15,077 nucleotides of DNA from JAKAGZ01 sp964595355 (GTDB lineage: Bacteria > Bacteroidota > Ignavibacteria > Ignavibacteriales > Ignavibacteriaceae): contig CAZQQD010000075.1 of NCBI GenBank assembly GCA_964595355.1, positions 1-15,077 of the forward strand, read 5' to 3'. The notes under the pieces are model-generated. The model did no database searches and was not told where the DNA came from. It saw only the letters and a program-made list of their open reading frames with translations. Positions 6,313 to 14,448 of the stretch are shown here, one piece after another (the stretch's first letter is position 1; the number at the start of each line of letters is the position of its first letter). The position numbers and the translations under genes are program-made.

Positions 6313-7251
6313 ATGAACTATTTAAAAAAGTATATTCTGAAAATATTTCGTTATTTAATATTAGGGCTAATCTCATTTTCCATTGTTGCATGTTCTGGTG
6401 ACAACAATAATGCTGACGAAAACACCAGTGCCGGTACTCCCGTAGAAATTACTAATCCGCAGGTTATGAACCTGCGCGATTACATCGATCTCAATGCATA
6501 TACAGTATTTTTGAATAAGGAAATTATCAGAACGCCTTTCGAAGGATTTATTGTAAAAATCTATAAAAATATTGGCGATGAGGTAAATCGCGGAGATGTT
6601 CTGTTCAATGTAAAAACCAAAGAATCATCGGCAGTTGACAGCCTAAGAATTAATATTGGCAATAAAGTTTTTAACGGAATAATTGACATTGGAGCCAAAA
6701 CAAAGGGTGTATTGACTGAGCTGGATTATCATACAGGCGATTTCATTTCCGGAGGAGAGCAGCTTGCTATTGTTTCAAATCCATCGTCTATGAGAATTAA
6801 GCTAAACGTACCGTTTGAAGATGCACAAAAAATAAAAAAAGGAACTTTATGTGAAATAAATCTACCCGGTGGTGAGAAATTACATGGCTTTGTTGAAAAA
6901 AGCGTACCGGCAGTAGATCCTGACAATCAGACCCAAACATTTTTGATAAAATTATCTGAAAATAAAGAGCTTCCGGAGAATTTAAATGTACTTGTAAAAA
7001 TTCCTGTTAAGTTATTTAAGGGTGCAACTGTCATACCTAAAAGTGCTATTGTGACAAATGTAACTGAAGATGCATTCTGGCTAATGAAACTGGAAAATGA
7101 TACAACCGCTGTAAAAGTTGATATTAAAAAAGGAATTGAGACAGATAGCCTTGTTCAAATCCTTTCACCCCCTCTTAATAAATCCGACAGAATAATTCTA
7201 TCTGGTGCATACGGTTTGCCGGACACTTCAAAAGTCGAAATTGTTAAATGA
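6313..7251 (+). CDS. RND efflux periplasmic adaptor lipoprotein, short form
   Basis: Membrane-fusion (HlyD/AcrA-type) adaptor linking the RND permease to the TolC channel. It has 312 residues. A lipoprotein signal ends at lipobox SIVAC with Cys27. The two lipoyl half-motifs are at about 73-100 (FEGFIVKIYKNIGDEVNRGD) and 129-155 (KGVLTELDYHTGDFISGG). Beta-barrel strands follow at about 158-235, and the membrane-proximal segment, with IPKSAIV at 241-247, runs to the C-terminus. Only about 28 residues separate the lipoyl halves, whereas AcrA-type adaptors carry a long alpha-helical coiled-coil hairpin there, so the TolC-contacting hairpin appears absent or minimal. It is one base after the TolC gene and overlaps the permease by ATGA. 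Operon position and motifs make the role fairly sure; substrate is unknown. Confidence 0.88.
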   Translation: MNYLKKYILKIFRYLILGLISFSIVACSGDNNNADENTSAGTPVEITNPQVMNLRDYIDLNAYTVFLNKEIIRTPFEGFIVKIYKNIGDEVNRGDVLFNVKTKESSAVDSLRINIGNKVFNGIIDIGAKTKGVLTELDYHTGDFISGGEQLAIVSNPSSMRIKLNVPFEDAQKIKKGTLCEINLPGGEKLHGFVEKSVPAVDPDNQTQTFLIKLSENKELPENLNVLVKIPVKLFKGATVIPKSAIVTNVTEDAFWLMKLENDTTAVKVDIKKGIETDSLVQILSPPLNKSDRIILSGAYGLPDTSKVEIVK

Positions 7252-10200
7252 ATAATTTCTATGTAAAATATAAGAGCCCAATTGCAGTAATTCTCATAAT
7301 AATTTTATTAGGCGGAGTTTATTCATTCATACATATTCAATCGGCATTATTTCCAAATATTACTTTTCCCAAAGTTAAAGTTATAGCCGATAACGGCGAA
7401 CAGCCCGTAGATAAAATGACTGTAGCTGTAACTGTTCCTTTGGAAAATGCGATTAAGAGAGTCCAGGGTCTTAACTTAATAAGAAGTACAACGAGCAGAG
7501 GGAGTTGTGAGATTTCCGCGTTCTTTGATTGGAAATCCGATATTAATTTAGATAAGCAAAGGATCGAATCCCGGATTAATGAGATTAAGCAAAATCTGCC
7601 CCAGGGGATAAGCATTTCTATCGAAAGGATGAATCCTTCGATTTTTCCTATTATGGGTTATTCAATATCAGGTAAAGGTTACAGCCAGATAGAATTAAGA
7701 AATATTGCAGAGTATACTGTAAAACCTTTTTTATCCAGAATACCGGGTATTTCCGAAGTCGGAGTTGGAGGCGGGAAAGTTGAAGAATACCATGTTATTT
7801 TAGACCCGGCTAAGCTTAGCAATTTAAAAATTACTCCTCAAACAGTTGCAGACAAAATATCCGCTTCAAATTTTATTTCTTCAACTGGATTTATAAACAA
7901 TTACGACAGGCTGTATTTAACTCTTACCGAGGCTACACAAAACAGTAAAGAAGAATTGAAGAACCTTGTAATTATTAACACTCCCCAACGGGTTATCAGG
8001 TTAAAAGATATTTCGAAAGTTGAAATAGGTTCCGAGAGAAAATATGTGAAAATAAAAGCGAACGGAAAGATCGTTCCTACGATCCATATTTTAAAGCAAC
8101 CTAGTGCAAATCTACTGGAAGTTGTAAGTTCGATTGAAAAAGAACTGCCCAAGCTTCAAGAAATTCTTCCTAAAGGGGTGGTACTTAGTCCTTTTTATAA
8201 TCAAGCGGAATTTGTGTCCGATGCTATTGGCAGCGTAAGGGATGTTGTCTGGGTGGGGCTCCTGCTGGCGATTTTAATTACAATAATTTTTCTTAAATCA
8301 TTTAAAGCAAGTTCTGTAATTTTAGCAACCATTCCCATTACACTTTGCTTAACTTTTATAGTACTGTATGCTATCGGCTATACAATTAATATAATGACTA
8401 TAGGTTCCATTGCTGCTGCAATAGGACTTATCATAGATGATGCGATTGTAATCGTTGAACAAATACATCGGACTCATGAAGAGAATCCTGAGGAGGGGAG
8501 CACTACTTTAGTATCAAAAGCAATAAAATATTTGCTTCCTGCGATGGTTGGCTCATCGCTAAGTACCATAGTAATTTTCCTCCCGTTTTTCCTGATGGGC
8601 GGTGTTGCAGGTGCGTATTTCAAAGTGTTAACAAATGCGATGATAATTACCCTGGTCTGCTCTTATTTCGTTACCTGGATAGGGCTGCCTGTAATTTATA
8701 TTCTTTTTTCAAAAAAAGGTTCTACTTTAGGAAAACACAAAGAAATTAAGAAAAGAAGCTGGGTTTACTTTTTCATTCACAAAGCATGGATATCGATTGC
8801 TTTTATAATCTTTTTAATTGCATTCTCTTATTATATAATTCCCAAATTGCCGTCCGGGTTTTTGCCAAAAATGGATGAAGGTTCAATCGTTCTGGACTTT
8901 GTAAGTCCCCCCGGAACTTCATTGGAAGAGACAGACAGAATGCTGGATGTAGTCGATCATATTTTACAAAGCACACCCGAAGTACAATCATTTTCACGTC
9001 AGATCGGTACGCAAAACGGATTTTTTATAACTGAGCCCAATACTGGAGATTATACAATCGCCCTTAAAAAGAACAGGCATTTAACTACTGACGAGGTTGC
9101 CGATAAAATCAGAAGAAAAATTGAAGCTAAACTACCTGCCCTGCAGGTTGATTTCGGACAAATTATAGAAGATATGCTCGGTGATTTAATTGCTACAAAG
9201 CAGCCGATATCAATTAAAGTTTTTGGTGATGACCAGGCTAAATTGCAAGAGCTTGCTGAGAAAATTGCAGACATTGTTGATAATACAAGAGGAACTGCAG
9301 ATGTTTTCGACGGAATTACAATTGCAGGACCTAATATTATCTTCCAACCGAAAAATGCTGAGCTTGCTCAATACGGATTAACGCCGGGTGAACTTCAATA
9401 CCAAATAAATAATAAAATTAAAGGTACAGTTGTGGGTAATGTGCTGGGACAAAACCAACTCTTCAATATTAGAATGTTTGATGGAAAGCTGTTAAATTCT
9501 TTGGATGATATTAAAAACAGCTTTTTATTTCTCAATAACGGAGCAGTTAAACCGATAAGCGAATTTGCAAAAATAAAATTCGTTAAAGGTGTTGCGGAAA
9601 TTGACAGGGAGAATCTTAAACAGGAATACGATGTAGTTGCCAGGTTAAACAATCGTGATTTGGGGAGTACAGTTGCAGCTATTCAAAAAAAGATTGGGAA
9701 GGAAATAAAATTACCAACAGGTTATGAAATAGTTTACGGCGGTGCATATGAGCAGCAGCAAAAAGCTTTCAGTGACTTATTGAATATCCTTATCTTAGCT
9801 ATTCTTCTGGTATTTACTGTTTCTCTATTTCTCTTCAGAAAGATTAGAATTTCCATTTCAATTATATTTATAGCAGTTTTAGGAATAGCTGGAAGCTTCC
9901 TCGCATTATTTATTACTGGAACTCCTCTTAACGTTGGAAGCTATACCGGCATTATAATGATTGTAGGAATAATCGGTGAAAATTCAATTTTTATTTATCT
10001 CCAATACATCAATTCAAAAACAAGTATTGTAAATAAAGAAGATTCAATCGTTAATTCTATTTCACTTAGACTACGTCCTACATTAATGACAGCATTTGGT
10101 GCTATTACCGCCTTGCTTCCATTAGCTCTCGGAATCGGAACGGGCGCACAAATGCACCAACCTTTGGCAATAGCTATAATTGGTGGATTTCTCATTGCTT

Positions 10201-10256
10201 TGCCACTTTTACTGATCGTGCTCCCAACGATTCTTCGGATCATTGATAAGCAGTAA
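7248..10256 (+). CDS. RND family efflux permease
   Basis: Proton-driven inner-membrane transporter of the resistance-nodulation-division superfamily, 1002 residues. The two-fold architecture is complete: TM1 (11-30), a large periplasmic loop (about 31-330), TM2-TM6 (about 331-487), TM7 (512-530), a second periplasmic loop (531-840) and TM8-TM12 (about 841-998). TM4 has GLIIDDAIVIVEQ with Asp397-Asp398, matching the AcrB Asp407-Asp408 pair. At the TM10 site where AcrB has Lys940 there is Glu911 (IIGENSIFI). FLPKMDEG (538-545) and PPGTSLEET (554-562) follow TM7, as is common in CzcA/CusA-like members. RLRPTLMT (941-948) is the usual RxRPxxMT motif before TM11. The ATG overlaps the adaptor stop as ATGA, so translation is probably coupled. 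Metal, drug or lipid substrate cannot be told from sequence. Confidence 0.93.
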   Translation: MNNFYVKYKSPIAVILIIILLGGVYSFIHIQSALFPNITFPKVKVIADNGEQPVDKMTVAVTVPLENAIKRVQGLNLIRSTTSRGSCEISAFFDWKSDINLDKQRIESRINEIKQNLPQGISISIERMNPSIFPIMGYSISGKGYSQIELRNIAEYTVKPFLSRIPGISEVGVGGGKVEEYHVILDPAKLSNLKITPQTVADKISASNFISSTGFINNYDRLYLTLTEATQNSKEELKNLVIINTPQRVIRLKDISKVEIGSERKYVKIKANGKIVPTIHILKQPSANLLEVVSSIEKELPKLQEILPKGVVLSPFYNQAEFVSDAIGSVRDVVWVGLLLAILITIIFLKSFKASSVILATIPITLCLTFIVLYAIGYTINIMTIGSIAAAIGLIIDDAIVIVEQIHRTHEENPEEGSTTLVSKAIKYLLPAMVGSSLSTIVIFLPFFLMGGVAGAYFKVLTNAMIITLVCSYFVTWIGLPVIYILFSKKGSTLGKHKEIKKRSWVYFFIHKAWISIAFIIFLIAFSYYIIPKLPSGFLPKMDEGSIVLDFVSPPGTSLEETDRMLDVVDHILQSTPEVQSFSRQIGTQNGFFITEPNTGDYTIALKKNRHLTTDEVADKIRRKIEAKLPALQVDFGQIIEDMLGDLIATKQPISIKVFGDDQAKLQELAEKIADIVDNTRGTADVFDGITIAGPNIIFQPKNAELAQYGLTPGELQYQINNKIKGTVVGNVLGQNQLFNIRMFDGKLLNSLDDIKNSFLFLNNGAVKPISEFAKIKFVKGVAEIDRENLKQEYDVVARLNNRDLGSTVAAIQKKIGKEIKLPTGYEIVYGGAYEQQQKAFSDLLNILILAILLVFTVSLFLFRKIRISISIIFIAVLGIAGSFLALFITGTPLNVGSYTGIIMIVGIIGENSIFIYLQYINSKTSIVNKEDSIVNSISLRLRPTLMTAFGAITALLPLALGIGTGAQMHQPLAIAIIGGFLIALPLLLIVLPTILRIIDKQ

Positions 10257-10333
10257 GATTAATTTTTAGGATTTGCAAAATCATTGAACTTTCAACTGGA
10301 GATCTTATTGTATTCTTTTATGGTTTTAAAACA

Positions 10334-10361
10334 AAAAAGCCGTTCAAGTGAACGGCTTTTT
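10334..10361. terminator. Bidirectional intrinsic terminator
   Basis: AAAAAGCCGTTC (10334-10345) pairs perfectly with GAACGGCTTTTT (10350-10361) around an AAGT loop. The T-run on + and the A-run (T-run on -) on the other side let it end both the efflux operon and the convergent nrdJ transcript. It lies 77 bases after the permease stop and 21 bases past the nrdJ stop. Confidence 0.9.
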
Positions 10362-10382
10362 CAGTTACTTATTATCCAATTT

Positions 10383-13300
10383 TTAACTACATCCTGAAGT
10401 AGAACCACAGGTCATACATTTCAAGCAGGTTCCATTTCTAACCATTGTCATGCTTTGGCATTCTGTACAAATATCGCCCGTGTAACCTCTTTCAATGGCC
10501 TGGCGGATTTTGGCTGACATATCTTTATTACCGTTTTTTGCAGAATGCTTAATTGTTGTTGGTTTTGTGGTCGCCGATGAATTAAAATTGTAATCATCAG
10601 AATCTTTGTCCAGTTCGATCAATCTTTCTCCTACAATTTCTTCTTCGATAAAGTCAGGTTCGTTTAATTTTTTAACGATCCCGGCTGAAGCTTTGGACTT
10701 GATTTCATCAGGTTCAACGTGAGCCAGATCATTTCTGCCAAGATATGTGACTGCTAATTCTCGGAAAATATAATCTATAACAGAAGTTGACATTTTTATC
10801 TTCGAGTTTCCTGTTATTATTCCGCTTGGATCAAATCTGGTAAAGACAAATGCGTCAACAAATTCTTCCAGCGGAACTCCGTGCTGCAATCCAAGGGAAA
10901 TCGAAATTGCAAAACAATTTAACAAACTTCTGAATGCAGCACCTTCACGGTGCATATCGATAAAAATTTCGCCGAGCTGGCCATTATCATATTCACCTGT
11001 TCTTATATAAACAGATTGTCCGTTAATTTTTGCTTTCTGAGTATAACCGGATCTTCTGTCAGGTAACCTTCTTCTTTTTGCAATATAACGGTGAATTATC
11101 TTCTCAGCTATTTTAACGATATCATTATGTTCTTTTTCTTCTATAATTGCTTCAATTTCCTCTTCGCTTACGGAGTTGAGAGGTTGTGAAAGTTTTGACC
11201 CGTCTCTGTAAAGAGCATTTGCTTTAATTCCCAGTTTCCACGATTGCATATATGCATCTTTTATATCGTCAACAGAAGAATGATTTGGCATATTAATAGT
11301 CTTTGATATTGCACCTGAAATAAACGGCTGTGCTGCTGCCATCATTTTGATATGAGCGGATGGACGAATAAATCTTGTGCCTCTTTTGCCGCATTTGTTT
11401 GCACAATCAAAGACAGGGTAGTGTTCGTGTTTTAGGAATGGAGCTCCCTCGATTGTCATCGTGCCGCAGACATAGTCGTTTGCCGAGGCAATCTCTTGTT
11501 TTGAAAATCCCAATGCAGTAAGAAGATTAAAATCATAAGAATTAATTTCCTCAGGATCCATTCCCAATTTTTTTGTCAGGAACTCAGTGCCCAGAGTAAA
11601 TTTATTAAAAGCAAAACTTAATTCGAAAGCTCCCGGAAGCTGCTTTTCTATTTTTGCCAGTGCATCTTCTGTGAAACCTTTTGCACTGAGCGATTCAGGA
11701 TTAATAAAAGGACAGCCTTTGAGAGTTCCTGCTCCTTTAGCATATTTGACAATTTCAGTTATCTGATCTTTATTATAACCTAATTTCTTAAGTGCGGGGG
11801 GAATAGATTGATTAATAATTTTGAAATATCCACCACCTGCTAATTTTTTGAATTTAACCAATGCAAAATCAGGTTCAACTCCGGTAGTATCGCAATCCAT
11901 AACCAAACCAATTGTACCTGTCGGAGCAATCACCGTAACCTGAGCGTTCCTGTATCCATATTGACTTCCTAATTCAAGTGCCCTGTCTGCATCCTCTCTT
12001 GCAGCTTTAAGCAAATCAGACTGACAATACTTTGGGTCTATTCCCACCGGATGAGTGCTTAGCCCCTCGTATTCTTCGTTAGGAACATTGTAGGCTGCTC
12101 GTCTGTGGTTTCTGATAACTTTAAGCATATGATCTTTGTTTTCATTATATCTACTGAAAGAGCCAAGTTCTTTTGCCATTTCAGCTGAAGCGGCATAAGC
12201 TGACATATGCATAATGCATGTTAAAGCACCACAAATTGCAAATGCTTCGTTACTATCGTAAGGAATTCCTTGAAGCATTAGTAATGAACCAAGATTTGCA
12301 TAACCTAGCCCTAGAGTTCGGTAATCATAACTCAACTGTGCAATTTCTTTACTGGGAAATTGTGCCATCAGCACACTTATTTCCAGTACAATCGTCCATA
12401 ATTTAGTTGCGTGGCGATAAGAATCAATATCGAACTTGCCTGTTTTTGTATCATAAAATTTTACAAGATTTAACGATGCCAAATTACAAGCTGTATCATC
12501 GAGGAACATATATTCGGAACAAGGATTTGAAGCCTTTATCTTGCCGCCTTCAGGACAGGTGTGCCATTCATTAATTGTTGTATGAAATTGAATTCCAGGA
12601 TCCGCGCAAGACCATGCTGCATAAGATATATCATCCCATAAATTTCTTGCTTTCAAGGTTTTGCAAGCTTTCGGGTTTCTGTTTTCTTCCTTAGCTTTTC
12701 TTTTTTCAATTCTCCAATATAAATTCCAATCTTCGTCATTAATTACAGCTTTCATGAATTCATTGGTAACACGGATAGAATTATTAGAATTTTGCCCGGA
12801 AACTGTCAAATATGCCTCAGAATTCCAATCGGTATCGAGAACTGGAAATTCTATTGACTTAAAGCCCAGTTTTGCCAGTTGTATTACCCTTTCTATATAA
12901 TTGTTTGGAATACAAGCTTTCCTTGCCTCCAAAACGGCATGTTTTAGCTTCTTATTAGCCTTTTTATTAAATCTGTCATTTTCAGGATGTTCATCATAAC
13001 AAGCCTTCATAATTAGATTTAGGTGGAAATCACATAATTTTGATCCTGAAACTAATGCGGCTACTTTTTGTTCTTCTGTCACTTTCCAGTTAATATATTC
13101 CTCTATATCCGGGTGGTCAAGATCAACAGTTACCATTTTAGCGGCTCTGCGGGTTGTCCCTCCTGATTTAATAGCACCTGCTGAGCGATCTCCTATTTTT
13201 AAAAAGGACATTAACCCGGATGATCTCCCTCCACCACTTAATGGCTCGTTTGATCCTCTAATATCCGAGAAATTTGATCCTGTTCCTGATCCATATTTGA

Positions 13301-13973
13301 AAAGTCTAGCCTCACGCACCCACAAATCCATTATTCCGCCTTCATTAACAAGATCATCTTTAATTGACTGAATGAAGCAAGCATGTGGTTGAGGATGCGT
13401 GTATGCATCGCTCGATGCGGTCAATTTTCCGGTTGCATGATCAACATAATAATGTCCTTGTGCGGGACCCGTAATACCATAAGCCCAGTTCAATCCGGTG
13501 TTGAACCATTGCGGACTATTTGGTGCTGACATCTGATTGGCCAACATAAAAGATAACTCATCGTAGAAAGCTTTAGCATCATCTTCATTGTTAAAATATT
13601 TTGCTTTCCATCCCCAATAAGTCCAACAGCCTGCCAGCCTGTGGAAAACCTGTCTCGAATCAGTTTCTGAAGTAAATCTGTCTTTCTCTGGCAGCTCTGC
13701 TAGTCTTTCTGTATCTGCAGTAGATTGCTGAAGCCAAACCGGGACGTCTTTTTCTTTTATTTTCTTTAATAATTTTGGAACGCCTGCTTTACGGAAATAT
13801 TTTTGAGCGATAATATCAGTTGCAACCTGTGTCCAGTGAGATGGAACAGAAACATCTTCCATTTTGAAGACGATAGATCCATTGGGATTTTTAATTTCAG
13901 AGGTTCTTTTTACAAATTCAAAATATGAAGAAATATCTTTATCAGGATCAGTAAAAAGTCTGTTTACTTGCAT
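10383..13973 (-). CDS. nrdJ: Adenosylcobalamin-dependent ribonucleotide reductase (class II)
   Basis: Converts ribonucleotides to deoxyribonucleotides using adenosylcobalamin to create a thiyl radical, independent of oxygen. It has 1196 residues from the chosen start. Redox Cys199 lies in PHACFIQS. NPCSEYMFLDDTAC (483-496) holds Asn483, thiyl Cys485, Glu487 and partner Cys496, with the same 11-residue Cys spacing as T. maritima NrdJ. APTGTIG (683-689) is the conserved substrate loop. A TSCPD-type domain follows at about 970-1085. The C-terminal tail has Cys1169, 1172, 1183, 1186, 1189 and 1195 in a CxxC-x10-CxxCxxC-x5-C pattern, typical of the zinc/redox tail of long NrdJ proteins. I chose ATG at 13973 because GAGGG lies eight bases upstream and the protein then begins MQVNRLFTDPDKD like the family. 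A TTG at 13988 would add five residues. It is transcribed alone. Confidence 0.96.
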   Translation of the reverse strand: MQVNRLFTDPDKDISSYFEFVKRTSEIKNPNGSIVFKMEDVSVPSHWTQVATDIIAQKYFRKAGVPKLLKKIKEKDVPVWLQQSTADTERLAELPEKDRFTSETDSRQVFHRLAGCWTYWGWKAKYFNNEDDAKAFYDELSFMLANQMSAPNSPQWFNTGLNWAYGITGPAQGHYYVDHATGKLTASSDAYTHPQPHACFIQSIKDDLVNEGGIMDLWVREARLFKYGSGTGSNFSDIRGSNEPLSGGGRSSGLMSFLKIGDRSAGAIKSGGTTRRAAKMVTVDLDHPDIEEYINWKVTEEQKVAALVSGSKLCDFHLNLIMKACYDEHPENDRFNKKANKKLKHAVLEARKACIPNNYIERVIQLAKLGFKSIEFPVLDTDWNSEAYLTVSGQNSNNSIRVTNEFMKAVINDEDWNLYWRIEKRKAKEENRNPKACKTLKARNLWDDISYAAWSCADPGIQFHTTINEWHTCPEGGKIKASNPCSEYMFLDDTACNLASLNLVKFYDTKTGKFDIDSYRHATKLWTIVLEISVLMAQFPSKEIAQLSYDYRTLGLGYANLGSLLMLQGIPYDSNEAFAICGALTCIMHMSAYAASAEMAKELGSFSRYNENKDHMLKVIRNHRRAAYNVPNEEYEGLSTHPVGIDPKYCQSDLLKAAREDADRALELGSQYGYRNAQVTVIAPTGTIGLVMDCDTTGVEPDFALVKFKKLAGGGYFKIINQSIPPALKKLGYNKDQITEIVKYAKGAGTLKGCPFINPESLSAKGFTEDALAKIEKQLPGAFELSFAFNKFTLGTEFLTKKLGMDPEEINSYDFNLLTALGFSKQEIASANDYVCGTMTIEGAPFLKHEHYPVFDCANKCGKRGTRFIRPSAHIKMMAAAQPFISGAISKTINMPNHSSVDDIKDAYMQSWKLGIKANALYRDGSKLSQPLNSVSEEEIEAIIEEKEHNDIVKIAEKIIHRYIAKRRRLPDRRSGYTQKAKINGQSVYIRTGEYDNGQLGEIFIDMHREGAAFRSLLNCFAISISLGLQHGVPLEEFVDAFVFTRFDPSGIITGNSKIKMSTSVIDYIFRELAVTYLGRNDLAHVEPDEIKSKASAGIVKKLNEPDFIEEEIVGERLIELDKDSDDYNFNSSATTKPTTIKHSAKNGNKDMSAKIRQAIERGYTGDICTECQSMTMVRNGTCLKCMTCGSTSGCS

Positions 13974-13999
13974 TGATACCACCCTCAATTAAACTGAAT

Positions 14000-14013
14000 T
14001 ACTTAAATAAGTA
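14000..14013. repeat. Short inverted repeat upstream of nrdJ
   Basis: TACTTA and TAAGTA flank a two-base AA centre. On the - strand it lies 27-40 bases upstream of the nrdJ ATG, where a repressor site or core promoter would sit. The arms are AT-rich and short, and no regulator is recognised. Confidence 0.25.
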
Positions 14014-14392
14014 CCTAGAATTTTGTCCCCAGATTTTTTGAACCTGAAAAAATGTGAATTATTGGCGCACGTTATGTTTCTATTTTCATTTAGATATGCC
14101 GAATTGAAATCAAAACCGCAATTTAGATCACATTATTAAAAAAGTTTTAAAAAAAACAGGCAAAAATTTTCTGGATTAGCAACGTAGAACAACCAACAGC
14201 AAGTTTGTGAAATTTTCAGAGAAATACAAATTAAATCTTTAAAAAAAAATTTTGCAAGTAGAGAGAAAATTTAAAATTCAAGTTAAAAAAAATATTTTTT
14301 GAATAAATTGTTACTGCTGAAACTGATTGAAATTTAAATGTTTAACATTAAACTACTTTCATGTTGGGTTTTTTCCATTCGTGTAAAAATAG

Positions 14393-14422
14393 TTTACTGT
14401 ATTTATAAAATTTATATCTTTG
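14393..14422 (+). promoter_or_regulatory. Candidate Bacteroidetes-type promoter for the ABC gene
   Basis: TTTA (14393-14396), an 18-base spacer and TATCTTTG (14415-14422) match TTTG-N(17-23)-TAnnTTTG, with a full -7 box and 3 of 4 in the -33 box. The start would be near 14428, giving a 5' leader of about 20 bases before the GTG at 14449. It is the best-placed of the three similar elements in the window. Confidence 0.5.
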
Positions 14423-14448
14423 AGTAACCAATAATACATATAAAAATC

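Larger units (their letters stand above)
13974..14448. other. 475-base AT-rich divergent intergenic region
   Basis: Spacer between nrdJ (-) and the ABC gene (+). It contains A-tracts at 14138-14143, 14149-14156, 14241-14249 and 14285-14292, which could bend the DNA. There is a 6-bp-arm dyad TACTTA-AA-TAAGTA (14000-14013), 27 bases upstream of the nrdJ start. A candidate promoter for the ABC gene lies at 14393-14422. I found no cobalamin-riboswitch core, no NrdR box pair I could recognise, no RNA gene, and no coding frame longer than about 22 codons with a plausible start. Confidence 0.6.

Noticed and set aside
13974..13988. TTG at 13988 as the nrdJ start
   Set aside because: It would place the GAGGG ribosome site inside the gene. 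The ATG at 13973 fits both that site and the family N-terminus.
14074..14139. 21-residue ORF (MFLFSFRYAELKS) in the nrdJ/ABC spacer
   Set aside because: No ribosome site or promoter in position, and short enough to be chance in AT-rich DNA.
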